DNA from: Janibacter limosus NBRC 16128
Lineage (GTDB): Bacteria > Actinomycetota > Actinomycetes > Actinomycetales > Dermatophilaceae
Direction: 5' to 3'
Assembly (NCBI RefSeq): GCF_001570985.1
Contig: NZ_BCSS01000010.1
Coordinates: forward strand, 1 to 64,000
Length of the DNA: 64,000 bases
The position numbers and the translations under genes are program-made. Each line of letters begins with the position of its first letter. Within the stretch, counting starts at the first letter, position 1. Of this stretch, positions 53,929-61,724 are shown piece after piece. The notes beneath the pieces were generated by a model. That model made no database searches. It worked only from the letters and a program-made list of their open reading frames with translations, and was not told the DNA's origin.

Positions 53929-54531
53929 GTGGGCGAGCCGGGCAAGCCCCGCCGCCCGCTCCACTTCGGGCCGGACGCCATGGAGGCCCACGGCGGCACC
54001 ATGCCCGACCCCGCAGAGACCGCAGCGGCGGCGCATGCCGCGGCCGCGACGGTCGTCGAGGCCGGCCGTGGCGACTCCTCACCGGCGACGACGGCGCGCC
54101 TGGTGCGGCTCGTCGAGGACCTGGGCATCGACACGCTGGCCCAGCTGTGGGCGGGCCGTCCTGCGCGCAGCCTGCCGGGGGCGCTGTGGCGTGTCTACGT
54201 GCTCCGGGCATGGATCCAGCGCAACCCGGAGGTCGCTGCTCGCGAGTACGCGGCAGGACTGGTCGTCGCCCAGGTCAGCCATGTCATCGCCGGTGTCGTG
54301 GACCCGCCGGGCACCGATGAGGTCAAGGACCTGTCGGACCGGATCCTCGGGGGCGTCTTCGACGGCGACCTGGCAGTGGCCCTGGAGCGCGCGGGAGCCT
54401 TCTGTCGTGTGGTGGCCACCGGCCGCGCCCACCTCGAGGACGGGGACGTCGCTGCTGCCGCGGCGATGGTGACCACCGCGGAGGACCTGGAGGCCAGCGC
54501 TCGCCTGTGGCGGCGCGGCGCGCTCGACTGA
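53929..54531 (+). CDS. Conserved hypothetical helical protein
   Basis: A 200-residue, almost entirely alpha-helical protein (LVRLVEDLGIDTLAQLWAG, WRVYVLRAWIQRNP, ADLAVALERAGAF-type runs). No signal peptide, membrane segment or catalytic motif. I do not recognise it; the even, Ala-rich helices and the match of its codon use to its neighbours indicate a real gene. It begins 3 bases after the enoyl-CoA hydratase stop, so both are probably in one transcript. Confidence 0.7.
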   Translation: MGEPGKPRRPLHFGPDAMEAHGGTMPDPAETAAAAHAAAATVVEAGRGDSSPATTARLVRLVEDLGIDTLAQLWAGRPARSLPGALWRVYVLRAWIQRNPEVAAREYAAGLVVAQVSHVIAGVVDPPGTDEVKDLSDRILGGVFDGDLAVALERAGAFCRVVATGRAHLEDGDVAAAAAMVTTAEDLEASARLWRRGALD

Positions 54532-54580
54532 CCTCGGCGCGTCAGGACCAGCAGGGAATGAACGTGACCTTGCTCGCCGT

Positions 54581-54586
54581 TAGGCT
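54581..54586 (+). promoter_or_regulatory. -10 box (TAGGCT) of a candidate small RNA
   Basis: TAGGCT ends 6 bases before position 54593, where a strong closing stem begins. It predicts a transcript starting at about 54593. Confidence 0.45.
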
Positions 54587-54592
54587 GGGTGG

Positions 54593-54677
54593 GTGCACCG
54601 GGTCGCGGTAGCCCCGGGTCCCAAAATACGCCGCCACGAGCGGCCGTGCGCCGTGAGGCGCTCCCGACCCGGTGCAC
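54593..54677 (+). ncRNA. Candidate structured RNA or leader upstream of the PhoU-like/PiT genes
   Basis: A perfect 13-bp inverted repeat (GTGCACCGGGTCG 54593-54605, CGACCCGGTGCAC 54665-54677) encloses 59 bases. Inside are two smaller hairpins: GCCGC/GCGGC (630-634/640-644, loop CACGA) and GCGCC/GGCGC (648-652/657-661) closed by a GTGA tetraloop. The single-stranded part contains CCCAAAATAC. I do not match it to a named RNA family. The same start also reads as a 37-codon open frame (to 54706), but it uses ATA and other rare codons, so I favour RNA. Confidence 0.45.
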
Positions 54678-54778
54678 TCCTCGAGCAGCCGGTGAACGCC
54701 CGATGACGCGCAGATGGCCAGACGGTCCTACGCTATGGATGTCCCTGCTCCCATCTTACGAACCGGAGTCTGACGCCC

Positions 54779-55405
54779 GTGGGCATCTTCCGACCGTCCT
54801 CTCGTGACGACGCGTTCTTCCAGCTCTTCGCCGACAGCGCTCGCCAGAGCGTCTTGGCGGCCGAGACCCTCACCCAGATGTTGGCCGCAGATGCCGCCGA
54901 GCGCGAGGTGCTCCTGCCTCAGCTCAAGGACATCGAGCACGAGGCGGATGAGGCGACGCACGCGATCATCCGCAAGGTCAACACCAGCTTCGTCACCCCC
55001 TTCGACCACGGTGACATCGTCGAGCTGGCCGCGGCCCTCGACGACTGCACCGACGCCCTCGAGGCGGTGGGCCAGGCTGTCGTGCTCTACCGCATGGAGG
55101 CCCTGATGCCCGATGTCACCGGCCAGATGGAGGTCATCGTGCGGATGGCCCAGCTGACGGCGGACGCGATGCCACGCCTGGCGACGATGAAGGAGCTGCC
55201 CGAGTACTGGGTGGAGATCAATCGCCTCGAGAACGAAGGCGATGTCATCTATCGCACACTGCTGCGTGATCTCTTCTCCGGGGCGGTGACCGAGCCGATC
55301 GAGGTCATCAAGCACAAGGACATCATCGAGCGCCTCGAGCAGGCGGCCGATTGCTTCGAGACGGTCGCGCACCGGGTCGAGAGCATCGTCATCAAGGAGT
55401 CCTGA
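54779..55405 (+). CDS. DUF47/PhoU-like protein paired with PiT
   Basis: A 208-residue all-helical PhoU-like (DUF47) protein, usually encoded next to PiT transporters and thought to control them. The N-terminal MGIFRPSSRDDAFFQLFADSA and later DIEHEADEATHAIIRKVNTSFVTPFD are the metal-binding E-x3-D repeat; the second repeat is NRLENEGDVIYRT. Its job is probably to sense or limit phosphate uptake. GTG 54779 has GGAG 10 bases upstream. The stop is 5 bases before the PiT start. Confidence 0.9.
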   Translation: MGIFRPSSRDDAFFQLFADSARQSVLAAETLTQMLAADAAEREVLLPQLKDIEHEADEATHAIIRKVNTSFVTPFDHGDIVELAAALDDCTDALEAVGQAVVLYRMEALMPDVTGQMEVIVRMAQLTADAMPRLATMKELPEYWVEINRLENEGDVIYRTLLRDLFSGAVTEPIEVIKHKDIIERLEQAADCFETVAHRVESIVIKES

Positions 55406-55410
55406 CGCTC

Positions 55411-56412
55411 GTGGAGTGGATCCCCGTTGCACTCGTCACCATCCTGGCGATGGGCTTCAACTACACCAACGGCTTCCATGACGCAGCCAATGCGATCGCC
55501 ACGTCGGTCTCGACCCGTGCGCTCACGCCTCGGGCCGCGCTCGCCATGGCTGCCGTGGCCAACCTCTTCGGTGCCTTCTTCGGCGCCAAGGTCGCCGAGA
55601 CCGTGGGCAAGGGCATCATCGATGCCCCGGGCGGCAACCTGGGCCTCGTGCTCTGTGGCGCCGCACTGCTCGGCGCGATCATCTGGAACCTGCTCACCTG
55701 GTGGTTCGGTCTGCCGTCCTCCTCCTCGCACGCACTCATCGGCGGGCTCGGCGGGGCGGCCCTGGTCGCCGGTGCCGCGGTGAAGTGGATGGGCATCTTC
55801 GAGAAGGTCATCATCCCGATGCTCATCTCACCGGTGGTCGGGATCATCGTCGGCTTCCTGGTGATGAAGCTGATCCTGCGGGTCTTCCGCGACGCCAACC
55901 CCGGCAAGACCAAGAGAGGCTTCCGCCTGGCGCAGACGGCCTCCGCGGCCGCGATGGCCTTCGGCCACGGCATGCAGGACGCTGCCAAGACGGCCGGTGT
56001 CGTCGTCCTCGCGCTCACCGTCTCCGGTCACCAGCCCGACGGGGACCACAGCATCCCGATGTGGGTGCTCGTCATGTCGGCCGTCGTCATCTCGATGGGT
56101 ACCTATGCGGGGGGCTGGCGGATCATGCGCACGCTGGGTCGCGGCATCATCCACCTGGACCCGCCGCAGGGCTTCGCTGCCGAGGTCACGGCAGCGTCGA
56201 TCCTCTACGTCGCCACGATGCTCAAGGCGCCGATCTCGACGACGCACGCGATCACCGCGGCGATCATGGGGGTCGGGTCCACGAAGTCGCTCAAGGCGGT
56301 CCGGTGGGGCGTGGCCAAGAACATCGTCGGCGCGTGGATCTTCACCTTCCCCGGTGCGGGTCTCTGCGCGGCCGTGATGATGTGGATCGGGATGCTCGCC
56401 TTCGGCGTCTGA
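55411..56412 (+). CDS. pit: Low-affinity inorganic phosphate transporter PiT
   Basis: A 333-residue phosphate permease with about ten membrane helices and the duplicated family signature: GFNYTNGFHDAANAIAT near the N-terminus and MAFGHGMQDAAKTAG in the second half. LPSSSSHALIGGLGG and APISTTHAITAAIMG are the paired GxSSSH/STTH motifs. It moves metal-phosphate with protons or sodium. GTG 55411 has AAGGAG 11 bases upstream. It forms an operon with the DUF47 gene and converges on pstB. Confidence 0.93.
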   Translation: MEWIPVALVTILAMGFNYTNGFHDAANAIATSVSTRALTPRAALAMAAVANLFGAFFGAKVAETVGKGIIDAPGGNLGLVLCGAALLGAIIWNLLTWWFGLPSSSSHALIGGLGGAALVAGAAVKWMGIFEKVIIPMLISPVVGIIVGFLVMKLILRVFRDANPGKTKRGFRLAQTASAAAMAFGHGMQDAAKTAGVVVLALTVSGHQPDGDHSIPMWVLVMSAVVISMGTYAGGWRIMRTLGRGIIHLDPPQGFAAEVTAASILYVATMLKAPISTTHAITAAIMGVGSTKSLKAVRWGVAKNIVGAWIFTFPGAGLCAAVMMWIGMLAFGV

Positions 56413-56436
56413 CCCCTCCACCAGCTCCACGACGAG

Positions 56437-56471
56437 CGGCCGACGGATCCCCCCTGCGGGTCCGTCGGCCG
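56437..56471. terminator. Bidirectional terminator between pit and pstB
   Basis: CGGCCGACGGATCC and GGGTCCGTCGGCCG form a 14-bp stem with one mismatch and loop CCCCTGC, in the convergent gap. Confidence 0.7.
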
Positions 56472-56509
56472 TCGCCGTTCTGCTGACCCCCGACGAAGGG
56501 GGCGGTCTG

Positions 56510-57289
56510 TCAGCCGAAGCGGCCGGAGATGTAGTCCTCCGTCGCCTTCTCGCCCGGGTTGTTGAAGATCTTCTGGGTGTCGTCGAACTCCACGAGCTGA
56601 CCCGGCTTGCCGGTGCCCTCGATGTTGAAGAAGCCGGTGCGGTCGGAGCACCGCGCCGCCTGCTGCATGTTGTGGGTGACGATGACGATGGTGTAGTTCT
56701 CCTTCAGCTGCGCGATGAGGTCCTCGACCGCCAGCGTGGAGATCGGGTCCAGTGCCGAGCACGGCTCGTCCATGAGGACGACCTCGGGCTTCACGGCGAT
56801 CGTGCGCGCGATGCACAGACGCTGCTGCTGGCCGCCGGACAGGCCCGAGCCGGGCTTGTCGAGACGGTCCTTGACCTCGTTCCAGAGGTTGGCACCGCGC
56901 AGGCTGCTCTCGACGAGCTCGTCGGCGTCAGAACGCTTGATGCGCTTGTTGTTGAGCTTGACCCCGGCCAGGACGTTTTCCTTGATGGACATCGTGGGGA
57001 AGGGGTTGGGCTTCTGGAAGACCATGCCCACCTTGCGGCGGACCATGACCGGGTCGACACCCTTGGCGTAGAGGTTCTCCCCGTCGATGATGACCTCACC
57101 ATCGACCCGGGCTCCCGGGATCACCTCGTGCATGCGGTTGAGCGAGCGGAGGAAGGTTGACTTGCCACAGCCCGAGGGGCCGATGAGTGCCGTGACCGAG
57201 CGAGGCTCGATGGTGACGGACACGTCCTTCACAGCGAGGAAGTCGCTGTAGTAGATGTCAAGGTTCTTGACGTCGATGCGCTTGGACAC
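56510..57289 (-). CDS. pstB: Phosphate ABC transporter ATPase PstB
   Basis: A 259-residue ATPase of the high-affinity phosphate importer. Walker [16 protein letters not shown], the PstB-typical [12 protein letters not shown], signature [17 protein letters not shown], Walker [14 protein letters not shown] and switch His in [10 protein letters not shown] are all present. GTG 57289 has AAGGA 8 bases upstream; the open frame continues upstream into pstA and is not used. It is the last gene of the pst operon; no phoU follows, and the PhoU-like protein is beside PiT instead. Confidence 0.95.
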   Translation of the reverse strand: MSKRIDVKNLDIYYSDFLAVKDVSVTIEPRSVTALIGPSGCGKSTFLRSLNRMHEVIPGARVDGEVIIDGENLYAKGVDPVMVRRKVGMVFQKPNPFPTMSIKENVLAGVKLNNKRIKRSDADELVESSLRGANLWNEVKDRLDKPGSGLSGGQQQRLCIARTIAVKPEVVLMDEPCSALDPISTLAVEDLIAQLKENYTIVIVTHNMQQAARCSDRTGFFNIEGTGKPGQLVEFDDTQKIFNNPGEKATEDYISGRFG

Positions 57290-57314
57290 GTGATGGTTCC
57301 TTGTCTGAGTCGCG

Positions 57315-58376
57315 TCAGCGACCGGTCTTGGGGGCGAAGAACGTGGAGATGAGGCGGGCGACGATGTTGAGGACCATGACCAGCACCATGAGCACCAGGG
57401 CCGCAGTCCATGCGGCCGCGAGGCTGTCGTCCTTGTTGGTGCCCGGGTTGGCATAGGAGCTGTACGCGAAGAGCGGCAGCGCCGACATCGACCCCTCGAC
57501 CGGGTTGAAGTTGACCGCGCGGGAGGCGCCCATCGTGATCAGGAGCGGCGCGGTCTCACCCATGACGCGCGCGATGGCCAGGGTGATCCCCGTGGCGAGA
57601 CCGGCGATGGCGGTGGGCAGGACGACCTTGGCGATCGTCAGCCACTTGGAGACGCCCAGGGCGTAGCTGGCCTCGCGCAGCTCGTTGGGCACCAGGCGCA
57701 GCATCTCCTCGCTCGAGCGGACCACCGTCGGGATCATCAGCACCGACAGCGCGACGGCCCCGACGATGCCTGCCTGATAGGCGACGTCGCCGAGGGCCAT
57801 GGTGAAGAAGCCGATGGCGAAGAGCCCGGCGACGATCGAGGGGATGCCGGTCATGACGTCGACGAAGAAGGTCAGACCACGCGCCAGGACACCCTTGTTG
57901 CCGTACTCGACGAGGTAGATCGCGGCGAAGAGACCGATGGGGACCGAGATCAACGTGGCGATGCCCGTCGTGATGATCGTGCCGATGATCGCGTGGTAGG
58001 CCCCACCGATGTCCCCGGAGCCGACACCGCGCATCGAGTAGGTGAAGAACTCGATGTCGAAGCGGTCCAACCCCTTGGACAGGATGGTCCAGATCACCGA
58101 GATGAGCGGCACCATCGCCAGGAGGAAGGCCGTCGTGACCACGCCGGTCACCATGCGGTCCGTGGCGTGGCGTGCCCCCTCGACCGCGCGCGCCGCGACG
58201 TAGATGGCCACGCAGTAGATCAGCGCGCCGACGAGGATGGTGCTGAGCGGGTTGAGGGCGCCGAGCGCGGCCAGCAGGGCGATCGCGACGATGGCTGAGC
58301 CGGTGAGGATGGCCCAGCGGGCCGGCTTCTCCAGGCGACCGACGGCCTGCACGTCGTCATGGGTGGTGGCGGTCAT
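57315..58376 (-). CDS. pstA: Phosphate ABC transporter permease PstA
   Basis: A 353-residue permease with six core helices plus extra N-terminal hydrophobic segments ([35 protein letters not shown]). The EAA-type coupling loop is [21 protein letters not shown], and [14 protein letters not shown] matches PstA. ATG 58376 overlaps the pstC stop (TGATG), so the start is fixed by coupling. Confidence 0.94.
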   Translation of the reverse strand: MTATTHDDVQAVGRLEKPARWAILTGSAIVAIALLAALGALNPLSTILVGALIYCVAIYVAARAVEGARHATDRMVTGVVTTAFLLAMVPLISVIWTILSKGLDRFDIEFFTYSMRGVGSGDIGGAYHAIIGTIITTGIATLISVPIGLFAAIYLVEYGNKGVLARGLTFFVDVMTGIPSIVAGLFAIGFFTMALGDVAYQAGIVGAVALSVLMIPTVVRSSEEMLRLVPNELREASYALGVSKWLTIAKVVLPTAIAGLATGITLAIARVMGETAPLLITMGASRAVNFNPVEGSMSALPLFAYSSYANPGTNKDDSLAAAWTAALVLMVLVMVLNIVARLISTFFAPKTGR

Positions 58377-59332
58377 CAGTTGGCTCCAGAGAACTCGGAC
58401 CGGCGGGAGATGATCCACCGGGCGAACATGTTGACGAGGAAGGTGACGACGAAGAGCGCCAGGCCGGAGACGAAGAGCGTGCTGCGCTCCACTCCGAAGG
58501 ACTCGGGGAAGTTCAGCGCGATGTCACCGGCGATGGTGCCCGGCGTGTTGGCCGTGAGCAGCTCCCACGAGTAGCCGCCGCCGCTGGCCGACAGGATGAT
58601 GGCCACGGCCATCGTCTCGCCGAGCGCGCGGCCCAGGCCGAGCATGGCGCCCGAGACGACACCGGACTTGCCGAAGGGGATGACCGTCTGGCGGATCATC
58701 TCCCACCGGGTGGCGCCGAGGGCGAGCGAGGCCTCCTCGTGCAGGCGCGGGGTCTGGAGGAAGACCTCGCGGTTCACGGCGGTCATGATCGGCAGGATCA
58801 TGATGGCCAGCACGATGCCGATCATGAGCATGGTGCGACCGGTCGTGGTCACCGTCCCCGAGAACAGGGGGATGAAGCCGAGGTGCTCGTTGAGGAACGC
58901 GAACGACGGGACCGCGCTGCCAGCGATCTGCATGCCCCAGAGGCCGAAGATGATCGACGGGACGGCGGCGAGCAGGTCGACGACGTAGCCCAGGCCCGAG
59001 GCCAGGCGGCGCGGGGCGTAGTGGCTGATGAAGAGGGCGATCCCCATGGACAGCGGCACCGCGATGAGCAGGGCGATGACCGAGGACAGCAGGGTCCCGA
59101 AGATCAGCGGACCGACATAGGCGACCAGCCCGGCACCACCGCGGACCTCGCTGCCGTCGGCGACGAGGGCGTCCTTGGCTCCCCAGAAGAGGAAGAAGGT
59201 GACGCCGATGAGGACGAGGAGGATGACGATCCCGGCGGAGTGGGACAGCGCGCTGAAGATCGCGTCACCGAACCGGCGCCCGGATCTCAGGCTGGATGTC
59301 TTGGTCGTGTCCACTGCTGGCGTGCTGCTCAC
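58376..59332 (-). CDS. pstC: Phosphate ABC transporter permease PstC
   Basis: A 318-residue permease with six membrane helices. The coupling loop HEEASLALGATRWEMIRQTV and GLGRALGETMAVAIILSAS identify PstC, and AAVPSIIFGLWGM is the shared Pst motif. GTG 59332 is preceded by AGGA and AAGGAAG. A strong hairpin separates it from pstS upstream. Confidence 0.94.
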   Translation of the reverse strand: MSSTPAVDTTKTSSLRSGRRFGDAIFSALSHSAGIVILLVLIGVTFFLFWGAKDALVADGSEVRGGAGLVAYVGPLIFGTLLSSVIALLIAVPLSMGIALFISHYAPRRLASGLGYVVDLLAAVPSIIFGLWGMQIAGSAVPSFAFLNEHLGFIPLFSGTVTTTGRTMLMIGIVLAIMILPIMTAVNREVFLQTPRLHEEASLALGATRWEMIRQTVIPFGKSGVVSGAMLGLGRALGETMAVAIILSASGGGYSWELLTANTPGTIAGDIALNFPESFGVERSTLFVSGLALFVVTFLVNMFARWIISRRSEFSGAN

Positions 59333-59381
59333 GGTGTCCTGCTGCTTCCTTCAGGGGGAGGGACGGGCGACGGGCGACACG

Positions 59382-59424
59382 CCGATCGGCCCTGTGACTG
59401 CTGGGCAGCCACAGGGCCGATCGG
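59382..59424 (-). terminator. Hairpin between pstS and pstC (partial terminator or mRNA stabiliser)
   Basis: CCGATCGGCCCTGTG and CACAGGGCCGATCGG form a perfect 15-bp stem; the 13-base loop contains GCTG/CAGC, which can extend it. Such a hairpin would let much more PstS than PstC/A/B be made. Confidence 0.7.
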
Positions 59425-59447
59425 ATCGACCGGTGGGGTCACGCTCG

Positions 59448-60563
59448 TCAGTCGGTCTTGATCTGGTCCAGCGCGGAGGTGGCGCTCTTGGTGGAGCCCT
59501 CGCTCAGCGCAGCGGAGCCGGCAGCGTCGGTGGAGGCCTTCTGGCCGTCCTCCGAGATGGCGTACTCGAGGTAGGCCTTGACGGTCTTGGCCGTCTCCGG
59601 GTCCTTGTAGTCGGTGCAGGCGACCGCGTAGGAGACCAGGACCACCGGGTAGACGCCCTCGCCGGCGTTGCCACGGTCGAGCTTGACGGCGAAGTTGGTC
59701 GCGCTGGACTCGTCGGTGCGCTTCGCGCTCTCGAGGATCTTGGCGGCGGCGTCGGGGCTGTACTCGATGAACTCCTTGCCGGCCTTGATCTTGGCCGCGG
59801 TGAGGTCACCGATCTGCGAGGCGTCGGCGTAGCCGATGTTGCCCTCGCCGGCGCCGATGGTGTCGACGACACCGGAGGTGCCCTTGGCCGCCTCGCCACC
59901 CTTGACGGGCCACACGTCGTCGGGCTCGTGCTTCCAGTTCTCCGGGGCTGCCTCAGCCAGGTACGAGGAGAAGTTCTTCGACGTGCCGGACTCGTCCGAG
60001 CGGTTGACCGGCGTGATCTTGGTGTCGGGCAGCGTGACGCCCTTGTTGTCCTTGGCGATCGCCGGGTCGTTCCAGGTCTTGATCTTGCCGGAGAAGATGT
60101 CCGCGATGACCGGCGCGCTCAGGTTGAGGCTGTCGACGCCCTTGAGGTTGAAGGCGACGGCGATCGGGGAGACGTAGATGGGGAACTGGATCGTCTCGCC
60201 GGTGCAGCCCTTCTCCTTCGCGGAGGCGATCTCCTCCTCGGACATGGCCGAGTCGGTGCCGGCGAAGTTGACGGCGCCGTTGATGAACTTCTCCCGGCCG
60301 GTGCCCGAGCCGTCGGGCGCGTACTCGACGGTGGCGTCGGGCGCCTCGTCGGTGAACTTGGCGATCCACTCGTTCTGGGCCTTCTCCATGGAGCTGGCGC
60401 CGGCACCCTTGATCGTGCCGGCCACGGCGTCGGAGCTCGAGTCGGAGCCGGAGGTGGAGTCGGAGCCACCTTCGTTGCCCGCGCCACAGGCGGCCATGGA
60501 GAAGGTGAGGGCGAGGGCAGCGGTCGTGGTGAGGACCTTGCGGCTGCGGGTGGAGCGAGTCAC
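59448..60563 (-). CDS. pstS: Phosphate-binding lipoprotein PstS
   Basis: A 371-residue phosphate-binding protein. The signal peptide ends in a lipobox (FSMAACG), then a Gly/Ser-rich linker. Phosphate-binding loops are visible in IKGAGASSMEK, APDGSGTGREKF and NRSDESGTSKNFSSYL. The protein delivers phosphate to PstCAB. GTG 60563 has AGAGG about 10 bases upstream. The gene is first in the pst operon and lies behind a PHO box, so it should be induced by PhoP at low phosphate. Confidence 0.94.
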   Translation of the reverse strand: MTRSTRSRKVLTTTAALALTFSMAACGAGNEGGSDSTSGSDSSSDAVAGTIKGAGASSMEKAQNEWIAKFTDEAPDATVEYAPDGSGTGREKFINGAVNFAGTDSAMSEEEIASAKEKGCTGETIQFPIYVSPIAVAFNLKGVDSLNLSAPVIADIFSGKIKTWNDPAIAKDNKGVTLPDTKITPVNRSDESGTSKNFSSYLAEAAPENWKHEPDDVWPVKGGEAAKGTSGVVDTIGAGEGNIGYADASQIGDLTAAKIKAGKEFIEYSPDAAAKILESAKRTDESSATNFAVKLDRGNAGEGVYPVVLVSYAVACTDYKDPETAKTVKAYLEYAISEDGQKASTDAAGSAALSEGSTKSATSALDQIKTD

Positions 60564-60645
60564 GTCTGTCAGACCTCTCTGAGGGGGTGGACACGGACAC
60601 GCGACGAGGGCAGCCCGCCGCGACCGCCGTGGTCGTACGTTGACG

Positions 60646-60651
60646 AAGGTA
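60646..60651 (-). promoter_or_regulatory. -10 box (TACCTT) of pstS
   Basis: Minus-strand TACCTT, about 10 bases downstream of the PHO box, which overlaps the expected -35 position, as in promoters switched on by PhoP. Confidence 0.45.
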
Positions 60652-60660
60652 GGGACGCTC

Positions 60661-60700
60661 GGTGACCGGACGGTCCGCAATCGGTGAACACTCGGTGAAT
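60661..60700 (-). promoter_or_regulatory. PHO box (PhoP operator) upstream of pstS
   Basis: Reading the minus strand, ATTCACC (60700-60694), GTTCACC (60689-60683), a degenerate GCGGACC (60678-60672) and GGTCACC (60667-60661) repeat every 11 bases. This is the direct-repeat layout of the actinobacterial (Streptomyces) PhoP operator. Confidence 0.75.
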
Positions 60701-60729
60701 CGCACCTGCACAGTGCGTGGTTCAGGTCG

Positions 60730-60746
60730 CGGGTGCGTCACACCCG
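60730..60746 (-). terminator. Small hairpin after mutT1
   Basis: CGGGTG and CACCCG pair around CGTCA, 20 bases past the mutT1 stop on the minus strand. A weak terminator is possible. Confidence 0.4.
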
Positions 60747-60765
60747 GGGTATGGCAGGAGGTCTC

Positions 60766-61722
60766 TCAGCCGCGATCGAGCGGGTGGTGCCGCTCGGCGG
60801 CGACGACCCGGGCGGCCTCACCCGTCCCCACGATGTGGGCGAGCAGGACCTCCCCCTTCGCCAGTCCGTCGGTGGCGACCTCGTCGATGACCGAGCGGGC
60901 CACCAGCCCCGGCGCCAGTGCGGGATCGACCCGATCGAGCAGCCGCTTGACGAGGTCGGGGAGCACCGGTCCGTGGCTGCACAGGCAGGCCGGGACACCT
61001 CGGACGAGCAGCCGGTCCAGGTGGTGCCCGGCACGGCTGGGGTCCTGGGCGTAGCCCTCCTCCGACAGCCCGGGCTTGAGATGGAGCCTGCCGCCGCTGG
61101 CCGTGGCATAGGGAGCGAGCGTGTCGCTGGCTCGCGTGGACGGGCTGCTCACCAGACGCTCGATGCCGTACCCGGCGAGCAGGGGGACGAGCTCGGAGGC
61201 CTGTGCGCGGCCTCGATCATCGAGGGGACGCAGCCAGTCGTCGTCAGTCCAGGAGGCGCGAGGTCGTGCCTTGGCGTGGCGCAGGATCGCCAGCGGCCAT
61301 GTCGTCAGGGTGCCGCTGGAGTCGGCGGCCAGGAGTGCCGCCACCTGCGCCCGGTCGTGCGCGTAGGTGAGGCGCTGCTGGGCCGCAGCGGCCTCGACCC
61401 AGTCGACTGCGTCGACCTCGTGCACCAGCCCGCCGTCACCGCCGGTGACCTCCGCGGCCCAGTAGCGCACCTCCTTGACCGCGGCGCCGGTCCGGGTGGC
61501 GACCGTGTAGGTCGTCGTGGGCAACGGATGCCCCAGGCGCACCCGTAGTCCGGTCTCCTCGAGGGTCTCCCGCACGCCGGCGACGGGGAAGGTCTCGCCG
61601 CGCTCGAGCTTGCCCTTGGCCCACGACCAGTCGTCGTACCGGGGGCGGTGGACGAGTGCGACCTGCAGGTGACCACGTCGGCGACGCCACGGCAGGGTGC
61701 CTGCCGCCAGGACCGTCGCCAT
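60766..61722 (-). CDS. mutT1: Nudix hydrolase fused to histidine phosphatase (MutT1-like)
   Basis: A 318-residue two-domain protein. The Nudix domain (1-140) has GKLERGETFPVAGVRETLEE followed by TGL, close to the GX5EX7REUXEEXGU box, with Thr at the U position. The C-terminal histidine-phosphatase domain starts at LAILRHAKARPR, has SSPSTRASDTL, and keeps a second His in CSHGPVL. The layout is that of mycobacterial MutT1, which removes oxidised guanine nucleotides and may act on diadenosine polyphosphates. The start is 2 bases after the ppk stop, so the pair is likely co-transcribed. Confidence 0.87.
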   Translation of the reverse strand: MATVLAAGTLPWRRRRGHLQVALVHRPRYDDWSWAKGKLERGETFPVAGVRETLEETGLRVRLGHPLPTTTYTVATRTGAAVKEVRYWAAEVTGGDGGLVHEVDAVDWVEAAAAQQRLTYAHDRAQVAALLAADSSGTLTTWPLAILRHAKARPRASWTDDDWLRPLDDRGRAQASELVPLLAGYGIERLVSSPSTRASDTLAPYATASGGRLHLKPGLSEEGYAQDPSRAGHHLDRLLVRGVPACLCSHGPVLPDLVKRLLDRVDPALAPGLVARSVIDEVATDGLAKGEVLLAHIVGTGEAARVVAAERHHPLDRG

Positions 61723-61724
61723 CG

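Noticed and set aside
54593-54706. 37-codon leaderless open frame starting VHRVAVAPG
   Set aside because: Not listed as a gene because it uses ATA and several rare codons, is Arg/Pro-rich and is explained better by the stem-loop structure; kept only as an alternative.
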